A stretch of DNA of 64,000 nt from contig JAQFVV010006231.1 in assembly GCA_028023455.1 (NCBI GenBank), forward strand, positions 3,801,478 to 3,865,477, in the 5' to 3' direction. The notes below the pieces were generated by a model. The model did not search any database. It was not told where the DNA came from and was given only the letters and a program-made list of their open reading frames with translations. Shown in pieces: positions 1 through 13,229 of this stretch (the stretch's first letter is position 1; each line of letters opens with the position of its first letter). Source of the stretch: Epiperipatus broadwayi. Its lineage: Eukaryota > Onychophora > Udeonychophora > Euonychophora > Peripatidae. The position numbers were made by a program, and so were the translations under genes.

Positions 1-1067
1 CCAGAACAATTTAAAAAAAAAAAAATGAGGATAAATATGTCATGAAGAACAGTCATAAAGCGAATTGAAAAATTGTTAATAAAAATGGAACAATCATTAA
101 TAATAATGATGTTACTTTATTTTTGATTCACAAAAAAATGATGATGATTGGAAGAATTTAGAATAAGAATGATTCAGAGAATCAAATAGTTGAGTAATCA
201 AAGATACATAAAAATAGCCAGTTTACAAGAAACAAAATACAAATGCATTCAAATGAAACAATGATAATTTTTGACTTGAATAATTAATTTATTGTTAAAT
301 TATAAGCCTTTAATAAATATTTTTTAATATTTAAAAAATTATTATCCTATCTGTCATTTTATTTTATATGAAAATCGGCTCTTTCTCTCACATTCATAGT
401 GTTCAATCAAATACGAATATGAAATTAATAAAAAGGGGGAAAATAATTAATAATACTTTAATTAAGTAATCATAACATTAATATTACAAGACATCTACTA
501 TTTTTAGCTTTAATTCTAATAAAAAATCATCATTCATCATCATTAGAAGCCACTCATAAATGAATAAAGCCATTCTAACTCCAAATGAGAAAAAAAAAAT
601 TTGCATTAAATAAAAAAAAAAAAGACTGGAATCAGATATTGCTATAAATAAATAATCAAATAGCTTTGTTGCTCTGAAGTTCATAAAAAGTTTGAGAGCC
701 ATAAGTGTAAGGACAGGAAACTTATACTTCGGATCTGACACTCTACAAGGCACTAAACATGTAGGGCACAATTGCTACGAGTATTTATATAAGATTACAT
801 GAACACACTATTCCATTATCATGATGCAAAGAAATAAACAAAGACATAAGTTATGACAATCAGATATTGTATTAATCTAAATGATTGACATTGGTAAAAC
901 AAAAAGGCAAAGAATAAGAAAAAAAATCTAAAAAAATATATAGAAAAGACTGTTTATGTAGAAACAGTCTTGCCTTTGATAACTAGCATCCTATCCTACA
1001 AAACAACAAAAGATAATGCTTATTAAAAAGTTTATTATAATAAGTAATATGCTATAAATTATATTTT
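1..1067. other. AT-rich, no feature seen
   Basis: Low-complexity A+T-rich DNA with several A runs. I found no open frame with protein-like composition and no structured repeat. Confidence 0.6.
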
Positions 1068-1273
1068 AGAAAGAGAAAGGCTTTAACATTTTCCTCGTGC
1101 ATCTTAAATTTTTGTATAATAGCCAAATGATATAGTTTTGGCGAATCTTACCTTTATAAAATTCCTATCTTGTGTTAAGGTTTGAGAGGTCCCACTATAG
1201 TCAAAAACTATATTGTTTGGCTATTATATATAAACATTTAAAATGCATGTCAAAATAGTTAAAGCCTTTTTCT
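1068..1273. mobile_element. MITE-like inverted-repeat element
   Basis: The first and last ~55 bases are imperfect inverted repeats of each other. The left end contains agagaaaggctttaac and the right end contains gttaaagccttt; inside these, ataatagccaaa faces tttggctattat. The ~95 bp between the arms is unique. No open frame is present, so this would be a non-autonomous element. I could not fix a target duplication with certainty. A partial second copy lies 230 bp downstream, which shows that the unit is repeated. The superfamily is unassigned. Confidence 0.6.
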
Positions 1274-1504
1274 AATTACAGACTTACTGTGTACTTGATA
1301 AATAATCAGAAAGTATTAGTTTCTATATTTTCACTAAAAAAATATTAATATTAACTTGTAAATTGCAAGATTTCTTGTAAGTTAATTTGTGAAAGAAAAG
1401 AGTGGATTTAAATGTGAAAAGAGTAATATCTTCATGCTTTCAAATCCAGATGCTTCAGATTGGTCTATATAATTAAGAATTAGGTTAAAAATAAGACAGC
1501 CACT

Positions 1505-1633
1505 CTTATCTTTATAAAGTTGCTATCTTATGTTGAGGTTTGGGAGGTCCCTCTATAGTCAAAAACAATATTGTTTGCCTATTACACAAACATTTAAGAT
1601 GCATATAAAAAAGGTTAAAGCCTTTCTCTTTCT
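1505..1633. repeat. Partial second copy of the 1068-1273 element
   Basis: This stretch aligns with the right half of the element at 1068-1273, sharing for example ggtccctctatagtcaaaaa and the terminal ttaaagcctttctctttct. The left arm is missing and replaced by unrelated sequence, so the copy is truncated. Its outer end matches the reverse complement of the first copy's left end, which helps set the family's terminus. Confidence 0.6.
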
Positions 1634-3714
1634 ATTCAGAATGTTAAATTATATTTTAGCTAAATATATATAAAAATGTGGGCACAATTAAGTATATAAT
1701 TAAGCATATATTCTTTTATGCATATACTTGCTACTTGTTAATTTTAATGTAGATCCACTTATCAACTAGATCACACTTGCCATCACCTGGCTAGGGAGAT
1801 ACTCTGTCTTTGTATCATTTGCTTCAATACACTTTTCTACTAAGATAGTGGCATATATAATCAACACATCAACATAACATTTAAACAACTATACATCCAG
1901 ATGAATCTGAAAAGTTTCACATTTAAGCAACTATACACCTAAATAAATCTGAAATATGTTTGTATTTTTTTTTAATTATGAAAATCTTCACCTTGTGTAT
2001 ATATGTGTATGTATAAAATGTAAAATAGTAATAATAAAAGACATTATATATTGTAACCTCTAATATTTGATTTTGGTTTGTAAGAGACTCAGTAAGCAAG
2101 AGGTCAACTGTGTTAAAACGGAAATCGGAACAAGATAAGCTAAAAACGCGCTTCCTATTGCACTGGGGTATATTGAAAACATATTCGCGTATGGTTGAGC
2201 CTTCATAAGACCCTAACCCACGCTAATGCACTCACTCCAAATTTCCTAAATAAAATAAACAATAAATGTAAACATATAATTTCTCAGGGATTTGAAATTT
2301 TACCATTATACTTTCAAATTATAATATAAACTTTATTACATTAACAATTACTGGTTTATTATTAAATAATTTCAGGCTTATATGATTTTTCCTTATCTAA
2401 TCATAATTACATAACTTCGGTGTTTATATTTCTAAATACTTATTAGGACTAATAGGATTAATTATCTCAGGATCATTTCTTTAATGAACATTTACTAAGA
2501 TAAGGGTAAATATACATATAAGGAATTTTATGTAGCTTTCTACCTTTAACTTCCTAGTTTCAAATTGCAAATATAATAAAATATTTAAGTGTAACATTAG
2601 ATAACATGACCTGAATTTAAATTGTATTAAGATGATGATTAAAAAAATAAATAAAATAACAACATTGTTTATTTCCTGTAAGTACCAATAAAAATAAAAT
2701 ATAATAATAACAATAATAATTATCATTATATAATAGTAAATATTAAAACTGAATGTATATTGGTTCTTTGGAAGTGTATGTGGTGAATCAAGTATAGCTA
2801 CTTTTGATGCATAGAATCACGATATGTGTGTGGCAATACAACATACATATTTGAGGAGATTGATTGCAATGTCTTATCACACTTTTACTTTGAATATATA
2901 TTTAGACAAAAAGTTTCAAAACTATCAATTTAATGCTAAAACTTTAGTCAATTTAAAAGATATAATAAAATATAAATTAATATTTATATTTATAAATTTT
3001 AAATAATGGTTAAGAACACAGATATCTCTCTCCAACACCAAATATTTACTATGTATTCACTCTCACTTATCTGTCATAAAACTTATGTCTAAATATTGAA
3101 TATAAACTTTACTACTTGAGTTTCTACTGGAGCTATACAATCATATATGTCACATTTATTATTTTAATAAATTTATTTAATAAATAAAAACATGCTATTC
3201 ATATAAAGTTTATGCAGCACTTAAATATCGAATATTTCCAAATTTATAAAATAATGGTAATCTTGTATAAAAGCAAATCTAATTATCTGTAACACTATTA
3301 TCCAAGTTTAATGATGATTAAGATCATCCCAATCAAATTAATCCACCATAGAAAATCTTTATTTCCAATATAAAACATATATTTTGGAATCTATTTTAAC
3401 TCTTTTGTCGATCACCCATAAAAATAAAATCTTCAAGTGACACCTTAACAAAACAAGTATTTCAATCACCTTACTACATTTGTTCTATGATGTTTTAAAG
3501 AAGGGATTTCAGTTGTTTCTTTTGACTAGCAATATATTAATTATTTTCTGATATGAGGCATTTCTGTAATCATTCGACAAATGCTTCATTTACTGGATAA
3601 AATCCTGGGATAATAACTACAAATTTTAATGAAATAGATGTTAAAAGCATATTCCTTCACAATTAATAAAACACAATTTAGCAATATAATTCTTTAGGCG
3701 AATTTAGTTGGATA
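1634..3714. other. AT-rich, no gene seen
   Basis: No coding signal or clear repeat. A slightly GC-richer patch at about 2095-2225 (contains aaaacgcgcttcctattgc) is unlike its surroundings but I recognise nothing in it. Confidence 0.5.
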
Positions 3715-5269
3715 TTCTAGAACAGCGTTTCCCAACCTGTGGTACGCGGACCACTGGTGGTACGCGAGTTGCTGGTTGGTGGTACACGAAAAATAATCAA
3801 TAATGGCGGACATAAAAAATAAAAAAAATTAAATCATAAAAATATCATAGAAACGTTTTTTCCTATAATTCATAAAAATTATTTTAATGAATAATATTAT
3901 ACAGTAAAGTTGTTAATATGTACAGTCGATGATCGAAAATCCAGCAATTGATATCGTTTTTTTTTTTGGAGTGCACTTTTAAATTTAGCCGTTAGCCACC
4001 AGTAACTTGAGATGTCGCCGCCACTGTTGTGTCAGTGCTGCACTCTCATTCACTTCACCGCATGGCTTACAAGTGACAGGTTATTGTTTGTGATTGTAAC
4101 GTCTTTGTTTATTAAAATTCATTGATCCCTATATAACCTGCTTATTCAAACTTAGACAAGAAGCACAGGTTTTTTTTTTTAAGACAATCCTTTTGATCTC
4201 TCTTCGAAATTGTATGATTTTGATTGGCTTCAGGTGCTTGCATATTTATCTGATATTTTTTGCAAATAAATGAACTTAAATTTGACACTTCAGAATAACT
4301 CGATAACGATCTTTAATGTTAATGATAAAATTGAAAGTATGATTAAGAAATTAGATTTTTGGAAACAGTGTATTGAAAACAATCAACCGGAAAAATTCGA
4401 AACTCTACATATTTTTTTGTTTGAAAATAAGGTTAGTCTGTCTCAAGATATACAGAAAATATAATAGCACATTTAACAGGATTAAAATTGTTTTTCATGG
4501 AATATTTTCCAAAACCCGAAAACACAAATGATAAGTGGATTTCAAACCCCTTCTATGAAGAAAATTTAGAAAAAGCTACATCATTATCAATAAAAGAGAA
4601 AGAAAATTTAATAGAATTATCGACACAATCTAATTAATTTTGGTTAAGCATTAAAGAATATGAACAGTTTTCTGAGAAAGCTCTTAAATTATTATTACCA
4701 TTTACTAGTATGGAATTAGTAGAAAGAGCTTTTTCTTCATATATTTTTTTTAAAAAAAGGTATTGAAACAGATTGAATGCAGCTGTAGACTTAAGGGTAT
4801 ATCTTGCATCTTCTGAACCAAATTTCAAAAAATTATGTTCTTCGAAACAAGCACAAGGATCTCATTAAATTTATTTTATAAAAACATTTGATTATGATAA
4901 AAAAATATATTAATTGGGTTTTTATAATTTTGTGTTTTTATTAAAACCATTTATTAGTAAATGAATTATTACAAAATAGTAGATAAATATGATACTTTGA
5001 ACAAATACATACATGTATGTTACAGTGAGTTTATAATTTCAGTGAGTTTATAATCCAGCATGATGTTTAGGCATGTTACAATGTAATTTGTCTCATTATG
5101 TGATGTGAATACATAGTCACCCTATAATATGTATAATGCAAATAAAATAACACACTCGCAATAACAAATTTCACAAAATACAATCATTTTTACGAAGTGG
5201 TACAATTTAGCATGATATACTACCAAGTGGTACGTGAGCCAAAAAAGGTTGGGAAACGCTGTTCTAGAA
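3715..5269 (+). mobile_element. hAT DNA transposon, deleted copy with intact ends
   Basis: The element runs from 3723 to 5261 and is bounded by perfect terminal inverted repeats: cagcgtttcccaacct at the left, aggttgggaaacgctg at the right. Perfect 8-bp target duplications ttctagaa flank it (3715-3722 and 5262-5269). An 8-bp duplication with CAG...CTG-type ends is diagnostic of hAT, and the ctag-centred target fits the Buster-like branch. Subterminal ggtacgcg/ggtacgtg motifs recur at both ends. The internal 1.54 kb retains only part of the transposase, so this is an internally deleted, immobile copy. A GC-richer segment at about 3975-4080 probably corresponds to the 5' untranslated or promoter region of the parent. 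Confidence 0.92.
4195..4868 (+). pseudogene. hAT transposase relic (ZBED/SCAND3-like)
   Basis: Two collinear frames together resemble the C-terminal half of hAT transposases related to animal ZBED5/SCAND3-type proteins. The first (4195-4464) contains FDWLQVLAYLSDIF followed by an in-frame TAA and then NDKIESMIKKLDFW. The second (about 4462-4868, shifted by one frame) contains HLTGLKLFFMEYFPKP and the hAT dimerisation region FSEKALKLLLPF and RLNAAVDLRVYLASS. There are at least four in-frame stops and a frameshift. The BED zinc finger and most of the catalytic RNase H-like fold are missing. The gene is non-functional. It lies wholly inside the hAT element. Confidence 0.88.
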
Positions 5270-6075
5270 TATCAATGACAAACAATGTGTTGTTTTTTTC
5301 ATTTTATATTTTAATTTAGCATATATCCTTTTACGTTATTGGAATGGAGTGGAGATCTGATCCTGTCTTGGACAACCCCCTCATAATGTTTTGTACTCAG
5401 CCATCCTCATGTAAGTCAGTACAATATGGCTGAAAATTTTAAGATTTTTTTCCCATCTTAAATTCATGGTATTTATAAGTTTTTTTTCAGATGACATCAA
5501 ATTTTCCCACAATGCATCTTACTTTATAGTAGATTTCCAGGGCATTTCCATAATACTGTAAATAACCAGTTATGCTTTTAGGGTTTTCTCTCAATTGGCG
5601 TGAATATATAATTATTTTTGAAAATACAAAATAATAAAAATAAAATATTTTACATCAACTTATTATAAATAAATAAATGAAATGTTACAACAATAAAGTA
5701 CGTCAATAAATATTATTAACTTAATAAAGTTTTACACATATTCATTAAGTTTTATGATCTATTATTTTTAAAAACATTTACTGAATCTAAACATTAAATT
5801 ATCTGATGTTTTAATGAACTGTTTTGTTTATCTTTCTAACACAATTTTCTAATTTGAGATTGTCTATACATAACACACACACACATTTATAAGTAAATGC
5901 AACAAAAAAATTTATATATTTTTAACTACTACCTCTTTTGATGATTTAACAGAGTTTATTTGCTTTGAACTTGTAAAATTACTATTAACAAGATTTGACT
6001 ATCTATGGCATCACCTACTGTTTATTCAATAAACACAACTCTGTGCATATCTGGGCTTATAGCCATTGCTAAAAC
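5270..6075. other. AT-rich, no gene seen
   Basis: Only short simple sequence is present, for example a small (CA)n at about 5874-5885. No coding signal. Confidence 0.5.
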
Positions 6076-6406
6076 AATTCACTAATCGAAATAAGAGTCA
6101 TAGATCACATGACCCAATTCTCTTAAGCTTATAAGATATAAACAATGAGCATTGCCAATTGCTCAACAAGCTTTGTGATAAATGCTTAAACAGAGAAAGC
6201 ATTAAAAATATCTCTGTCAGAACCCCCCCCCCTAACCTCTGACCATGGTTCTGAGGAGTGCCAAAGTAAAAAACTATGATCAGAGGTTGTTTTTTTTTTT
6301 GGGGGGGGGGTCCTAACAGAGATATTTTAAATGCTTTCTCTGGCTAATCATTTATCACAAAGCTTGTTGAGCAATTGGCAATGCTCATTGTTTAATTCAC
6401 TAATCG
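6076..6406. mobile_element. Foldback element, hammerhead family III
   Basis: The 13-base direct repeat aattcactaatcg occurs at 6076-6088 and 6394-6406. It encloses a 305-bp insert (6089-6393). Inside, an arm starting near 6140 (gagcattgccaattgctc) is the inverted copy of the right end (gagcaattggcaatgctc at 6370-6388). About 50 bases at the left end (6089-6138, containing gatcacatgaccc) have no partner at the right, so the element is asymmetric. The arms match those of the element at 34.7-35.4 kb. The loop carries a decayed hammerhead (see 6234-6287) beside C and G runs. No protein is encoded. Confidence 0.8.
6234..6287 (+). ncRNA. Decayed hammerhead ribozyme
   Basis: CTGAGGA (6251-6257) is followed by a GTGCC stem-II half, and cctctga...tcagagg can still pair as stem I. 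The GAAA box is replaced by an A-rich run, so cleavage is not expected. The assignment rests on homology with the better copy at 34774-34817. Confidence 0.45.
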
Positions 6407-7934
6407 TTTTGTTTGTTGTTGTTTTTTTTTTTATAAAGAAAATGTGCATTTGTTTACTGACGCTGTCCAATTTCAATCTCATTACCTTTTATCCTTAATA
6501 ATATTTGTAGTTAATATAAAAAAATGATTATCCCATTGCATACTGACATTATGGTGGGTTTCCTTCTGTTTTACACCTATCGCTTGATCTACCTATCTAT
6601 TATAAAATATACAATCAAGAAAATTTTTAATATTTCATACTTTAGAGAATATGATAGCATGTTTACCCAAAATATAATATTATAATTATTGCCTTTTTGA
6701 AATGAATGAATTCTATTATTTTTTAGGTCGTATTGCATTAAAATATTTTTGTATACAAATACTTAATTCTTGTGAAATTATTATTTAAAAATATCATATT
6801 AAGTGCATCTCATGCTTATTACATGACTAGTGCATGTACCATTAAAAAAAAAAAAAAACAATTTATTAGTTCCAATTATTCATACAAGAAACAAGATTAT
6901 CGCTTTCAAAGATTTTAATAGTATTTTTGGCAAGCATCTACTAGCTCTTGCAAGTATCAAAGTATTAGTTTTGATGATGCTTATTAAACAAAGTTTGATA
7001 TTTGAATAAAAATTATTATAGGTCAACTTAACTTGTTCTATAATGTTCTATTCCTGCTTTATCTTAGCATATTTTAATATGAGCACTTTGTGCTATTGTA
7101 ACCATCCATGTAGTAAACTTCAGTTTTGCTACTATTCCTAATTTACCTGAATTTGATATTTTATTAATATTCATTTTAAAAACTATCCTTACAGTATTTT
7201 GAATACCCTCAAAACATATTATAGTTCAATTAAAAAAATCTAGAAATTTTTTGAGCGTAAGATGATCAAACTAAAGACAAACTTTAATTCCTTCTATAAC
7301 TTTTTTAAGCACTCATTTCTTTAGATAGAATCATTACATATTAGATTCAGAAAGTAAATATTCTGGTTTGTCTTTCAAATATTTCTCTTGCAATAATAAG
7401 TATTAAACACCACATGCTACATTAGATTAGCTTGGTTTTCTTTATTTACATAGATTTTTTTGTTTGTTTGTTTGTTGAATCTTTTCCCCTGGTGAATGTT
7501 AGTTTCATTATCTTGAAGAATAACTGCATTGAAAATCAAACCAGCTTCATATTTAATTCCTAATCAAAAATCATGGTCTCCATCAAGCTCAGAAATTGTC
7601 AATCCAATATGAATAACCAACTATCTTGGAAGAATTAGTCATAATAATTCATTAAGTCATATTTGATCTGAATCCTTGAAATATTTTTAGTACAAGTAAA
7701 ATCTTCTGGTAATTTCCCTGTCACTACATTTTTTAACATCTAAAATACATAATCTCCATTACATCAAGACAAAATTTTATGATAGATTATACACTATATG
7801 TACATAGTTTTAAATAATATACTTTATAAAAATGCTTCAATAGACCACAACAATAAAGAAGGTTTTCATTTTGGGAAAAAAAAAAAAAAATGAAGTCATT
7901 TAGCACATTTGAAAATTTTTAATAAGATTACTTT

Positions 7935-7936
<2 letters not shown>
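6407..7936. other. AT-rich, no gene seen
   Basis: Contains A runs and short TTTG repeats (about 7459-7475). No protein-like frame. Confidence 0.5.

Positions 7937-7993
<57 letters not shown>
7937..7993. repeat. (AAT)n microsatellite
   Basis: About 19 uninterrupted AAT units. It abuts a GC-richer ~160-bp segment on its right that contains a dispersed repeat (8087-8152). The tract could therefore be the simple-repeat tail of a minus-strand retroposon. Confidence 0.95.
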
Positions 7994-7994
<1 letters not shown>

Positions 7995-8086
7995 TATTGC
8001 TCAGGAGTTGCACATGAAGATCCGTGTGAAGTTCATGCACTAGAGGTTCTTGACAGAATTGAGCAACAGCAAAGTGACAGACTCTA

Positions 8087-8152
8087 GACAAACTCAAGGT
8101 CCATAGATTATAGCTCATTTCTATCACTTCCTGTGCTCAAATTTCAAATTCT
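8087..8152. repeat. Dispersed short repeat, copy 1
   Basis: Shares about 60 bases with 48983-49055 and 49119-49180, for example ctatcacttcctgtgctcaaa. A SINE origin is possible but I see no convincing pol III boxes. Confidence 0.5.
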
Positions 8153-8639
8153 TCAATGTGAACTCCTAAATAATAACATTATTATTGTTATTTATTAAAT
8201 ACAATCTTAATAAAAATTTCTCAGGCATACTAAATGATTTTGATTTTTTAAATCATCTGGATTCAAATTCCATTTTGAATACAGCAAATGTTCACAAATG
8301 CACATGCATTCAAATATAAACTTACAAAATTGTATTGCTAAAATGGAAAATGCTTACAAATTAAACATATTATTTATATTAGTACATTTAAATACAACTT
8401 ATTAATTAATATTCCTTAAAAAAATAATTTTATAAAAACAATAAAGGAAATAAATTTAAAAACATTAATTAAATTTTTAAAAAAAAAACATTTAAACCCA
8501 TTATTTTGCATTACTAAGTCTTATAAAAATTCATAATAAAGTTCTTTATATGTTTTATTAAAAACTAGTAAATGTAAAAAATGAGTACTTCACAATTCTC
8601 TTTCTGTTATATTTTGAAGATAAATATTTAACATTAGAA

Positions 8640-9960
8640 TTGTAAATCTTTTGATTTTAAATTTTGTACAGATTGGCAAATCAGTAATGAATATACTGTT
8701 AGAACTTTTTAACAATTCAATTTTTTCCTAAAGAGAAACTGTATTCTAAATAAATTTATATCTTTAAATAGTTAACCTAACTTTGCAATGGCATTAAACT
8801 GTTATCATTTTTGTATTTCTTTTTTTTTTTAAAAAAAAAAAAAATAAACATAAGATTGGCAATGTTTTGATTTCAGCTGTCAAAAAAAAAAACTATAAAT
8901 AAATACATATTCATGCAGTTTATAGATAATTTTTTTTTTTTTCTTAAAAAAAGGGGGATATTATATACATGATATCAATTTACCATGTAATATTACACCA
9001 AGTGATTTATGCACCCTGCTTGATCATTACAACTAACTATAAGGGGTTGTTGTTGTTTTTTTTTTCAAGTTTTATTTTTTAAAAAATAAATTTTTAGCAT
9101 AGGATCAGCAGCATTTTGATTTCACCGTTATATAAAACTATATATAAATGCATATTCATACAGCTTACGGGTGATTTAAATTTCTTCATAAAGAAGTGTA
9201 TTGACGATATTGTTTATCTTTATGTTGTACACTACTAAATGACTGGTGAAATCATGATTGAACATTAAAACTATCATCATTTTTTCTTTTCAAACTGTTT
9301 TGATGTTATATAAAATTATGTATATATTCATAAAGTATATGAACAATTTAAACTTCTTCATATAACACTTACATAGATATAAATGAATTATCATTATGAT
9401 ATATTTAGTACCTGATGCATCTATATTGGTCATCAAAATAATCGCTTTTTAAAAAAAAAAAAAAAAACTTTTAGCAAATGATTAGTAATGTTTTGATTTT
9501 GGAGCTCATACAGAATTGTGAATATCTACATATTCATAGTTTATAGATAATTAAACTTCTTGATAGAAAGTTTTATATAGAAAATATTGATTTATCATGT
9601 TATGTTACATCATAATATATTGCTGCTAAAACTATTACCATTCCCAACCCCCTTGCCCCCTCCCCTTCCCAGTTTTTATTTTATTTATTTATTTGTTTTA
9701 AATTAAATTTTAACATAAGATTGCAAATATTTTCATTTTGGTTGTCATTACAAAATTCTGAATAAATACATATACTTTGGACTGTGTATTTTCGTAAGTC
9801 TGGCATTAAAAGCAGCTGCCATTCTTTTTTTTCCTGATGTCTTTTGTTTTGAAAATAAAATTTTACCACAGAATTGTAAATTTTCTGTTTTTTATATGTT
9901 AAACACAGTTTGCAAATTAATATGTTAAAGGTATTCACATTGCATAAGGATAAGACCTGT
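8640..9960. repeat. Diverged tandem array, unit ~180-250 bp
   Basis: A motif of the form cataagattggcaatgtttt recurs at about 8849, 9097, 9474 and 9713. Weaker versions occur near 8655, 9290 and 9860. Each clear copy is preceded by a poly-T/poly-A switch and followed about 50 bp later by a variant of catattcatgcagtttatag. Copies are strongly diverged and spacing varies, so the array is old. Nothing in it looks coding. It could be a decayed satellite or a serially duplicated segment. Confidence 0.55.
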
Positions 9961-11199
9961 CTTTAGTGTGGCAGTCTCTGAAGCTCAAAAATCATGATTT
10001 GCAGTCTAATTTTTCTTCCAATACTCAATTATTATTATTAAGTAACTTTTTAATTATTCAATTTTTTAATTGATTATTGATGATTATTGTTGTCTTTGCA
10101 AATATTTTTGTGGTATTCATGTTGGGTGAGCTAAAACTATTCAGAAAATAGAGGGGTTTGAATTCACATAGCTTGGATTGATTGCAGTTTATCTATAGTA
10201 ACAAGCATATTTTTACGTAACAGTGTGTATACTATCAGTGGATATCATAATTTTTTCCAGAGTGGAAAGGTGATTGGTGGAGGGGGGGGGGCCTTGATAA
10301 TTGATAGTTTGCAGGATTAGTGCTTTAGATAGTTGATATTTTCTATTTTCTATTTTTTGTCATATATTTTATGGAATAAATTATATTTATTGTCAATTTT
10401 AAAATATAAATTATATGCAAACAAATATATATATATACATGCACACAAACAAAAGATTCAAACATTTTTAAAAAGCATCATATATAAAGTCACAATAAAA
10501 AAAAGTTCCTTCTTAATACTCAGACAATAATACATAAACTTTTAAGTTTATAAAAGATGTAATTTGCATTGTAATCATTTATTCAAATTATAGATATTAT
10601 ATAAACTTATCTACATTTTTGACTGAACAAAACCCTAACGTTATTATTAATAATAATAAAAAGAGGCTAAAATTATGATTATATTGTTTAATCAAATTAT
10701 TCTATCATCCCATTAACTAATTAATCTCTAACTGGGGGATGTTTTATAAAATTAAAAATATATGTAAAGGATGAAAAAAAAAGATGAAAAATTAAAACAT
10801 CGACAATGTAATTATACATTATATATGTAATTTATGTTTATGGTCAAGCAAAAAATACTTGGCTGTTGAAGTTATTTTTCAGTTTATAAACAATGTATTA
10901 TGTTACACAGTTGCACTGAATTATTCTTTTAATAAATTGCTTAATATTAATCTTTGCTACTGACAATATACGTTATGTTCTCTGCCCAGAGGCAAGTAGA
11001 TTAACTAGAAAATGTAATACTATAATTAAGCAATAACAGTAGATCATCATCTATGGTGATTGGCCTTGCTTTATACTTTCTTAAAGTAATTCGTAAATAT
11101 TCATCACCATCAGTTTCTAAATACAATTCCTTGTCATTGCAATTTCTAAACTAAAATGATTTCACTTTTACAATAGAATGTTCTGGGATTTGCTTCTCA
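9961..11199. other. AT-rich, no gene seen
   Basis: Includes a G run near 10281-10290 and an (AT)n near 10425. No coding signal. Confidence 0.5.
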
Positions 11200-11990
11200 A
11201 TCTTTTTCTAAAATTTAACTTCCAAAAAATTTTGTATAACCTATCATTTCTTAAAATATGACTCAAAAAATTAATCTTTCTCATTTTTATCATATTTAAT
11301 ATTTCTATTTTCTCTTAATATTTGATCCTTAGTCTTTTTTACCATTCAACTCATTCTAGTTAATTGTCTCCAAATATACATATCTATTTCTACCCATCTT
11401 TTTCTTTGGTCTTGTTTTCCCAAGGACTATACCTCACAATCATATATCAATATACTATAAATGAAGATTTTAAGAAATTTCATTTTAATTTTAGTAATTT
11501 TTATTTAATAGTAAAGTTTTTTTTATTTTGAAAAGTATGTTTTGCTAACATTATTCTCCTTTTAATCTCCACAAGACAATCACTATCATCACAAATCATA
11601 CTTCACAGATAATAAAATTCCTCAACTTGGTCTAAACATATATTGTTTATCCATATATCAATCAGTCTTTGTCTATCATCACTACCCTAGTCTTATTAAC
11701 ATTTATCTTCAAATTAAAAGCTTATGCTTTTACAATTAAAAGCTTCAATAAGCATTTTATTCATTTCCTTTTCTCAATCTGCAAATAATGCTATATTATC
11801 TGTATAATGAATACAATGAATACACTGGCTTAATTTTAATTCCTTTAGTTTTCATTTTTGTAATTCTTATTATATTCTCAATAACTAAATTGGATAAATA
11901 GGATGACACACCACTTTTTATTTCAGCATTAGTTTTACAACAATTTTTGTATACTGACATTTATATATGTATCAAAATTAATTATCTTTC
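11200..11990 (-). pseudogene. Decayed LINE reverse transcriptase, C-terminal half
   Basis: Read on the minus strand through many frameshifts and stops, the order of LINE RT blocks is preserved. LSNLVIENIIRITKMKTKGI (about 11835-11935) corresponds to the segment ahead of the catalytic box. Next come FNLKINVNKT (about 11690-11720), then VEEFYYL and CLVEIKRRIMLAKHTF (about 11535-11625). Then follow IYDCEV (about 11435) and WVEIDMYIWRQLTRMS (about 11350-11395). The catalytic aspartates are no longer readable. The block order matches RTE-like and related animal non-LTR elements. It is much older than the RTE at 45-47.7 kb and resembles the relic at 43.7-44.9 kb. Confidence 0.75.
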
Positions 11991-13229
11991 CAATCATGAT
12001 CTCCATTTTTCTTCACTTTAATTAAACAACAACTTCCAAAATATTATCAAAGAAAAAAAAAATCAATAAATCATCTACCACAAATATAATTTAAACATGA
12101 ATTACAAAAGCAATTTATAATATCAAATAGTATCATCTATATTTCAGAAGATTACTATTTTGATGGAACAATCTAGTCATAAGAAACATCATTTAAAATA
12201 TTTTGTTCACATATAGTTTCAATCATAGGGAATTTTAGGTTAACAAAATTAATCAGAGCACAACTTTATATAGTAAAAATAAAAAATCTAATATATATAT
12301 ATATATTTAAAAGAAAAAAAAACAAATAATAAAAAAATCTTTTCTTGAATTTTCAAACTCAAAAAAAGAACAATATTTCAATAGAAATCAAGTAAAATAA
12401 CACTGCCATAAAGAGATATTAAAAACTTTTTTTTTTTTTAAATCAATCCAATAATTTCTTTAGTCAGGTAATTCTAATCTTGCACAATAGGTCTTTATTT
12501 GAAAAAAAAAATGTTAATACTAAATTCATATTTTTACAGTAGCATTAAGTATGACAGCTATTTCAATATTTTCCCCCAATTTTACAAACAAATAATTTTT
12601 GCACAAAATTCAGCATTATAAAAATGCAAAATGTAAATTGCATAATAAATATTTATACAAATTCCCTGAGCAAGAGCATATTTGTTAGCAAATACTTATA
12701 AAACAATTATTTTTCAATAAATACTTAAAGATTAAAAATTATAGTGCTACTATAACCTATGCTCTACTGCTGGATGGAGCCACTATCCCCATAGCAACAA
12801 GATACAAACTAAGCAAATGAAAAAGTAATCAATAAGTTTCATTCATTTTATTTTTTTTTTAAGGTTTAAAAAATGAAAGTAATATATTACAATTTGATTA
12901 CAAGTATCAAATTTTCTACATTCATAGCTTTGATACCAACCACTTTAGATAAATACATTAATGATTATTAATATATTATTTGTCAAGCTAGAGATGATCC
13001 TTATCAAATATAAACTTTAAACTTCAATTAAAAAATAACATATCTATTAGTCTTTTTCAGATATCTTTATTCATATCCTTTCAAAAATCCATGTTGGGGT
13101 GGAGGTTTTAACTATATCTTAGAATATAACAGTATATTTAAAAAATAAATCTGAAAATAATATATTTGCAATCAAACCAATGCACAATGATGACAAACAA
13201 ATATTCAATAAATATGATCATCATAAACA
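11991..13229. other. AT-rich, no gene seen
   Basis: Homopolymers and (AT)n only. The upstream part of the LINE relic may extend here but I cannot read it. Confidence 0.5.

Noticed and set aside
484-771. 95-codon minus-strand frame as a gene
   Set aside because: Low-complexity F/L-rich translation typical of A+T-rich noncoding DNA; no homologue or splice context.
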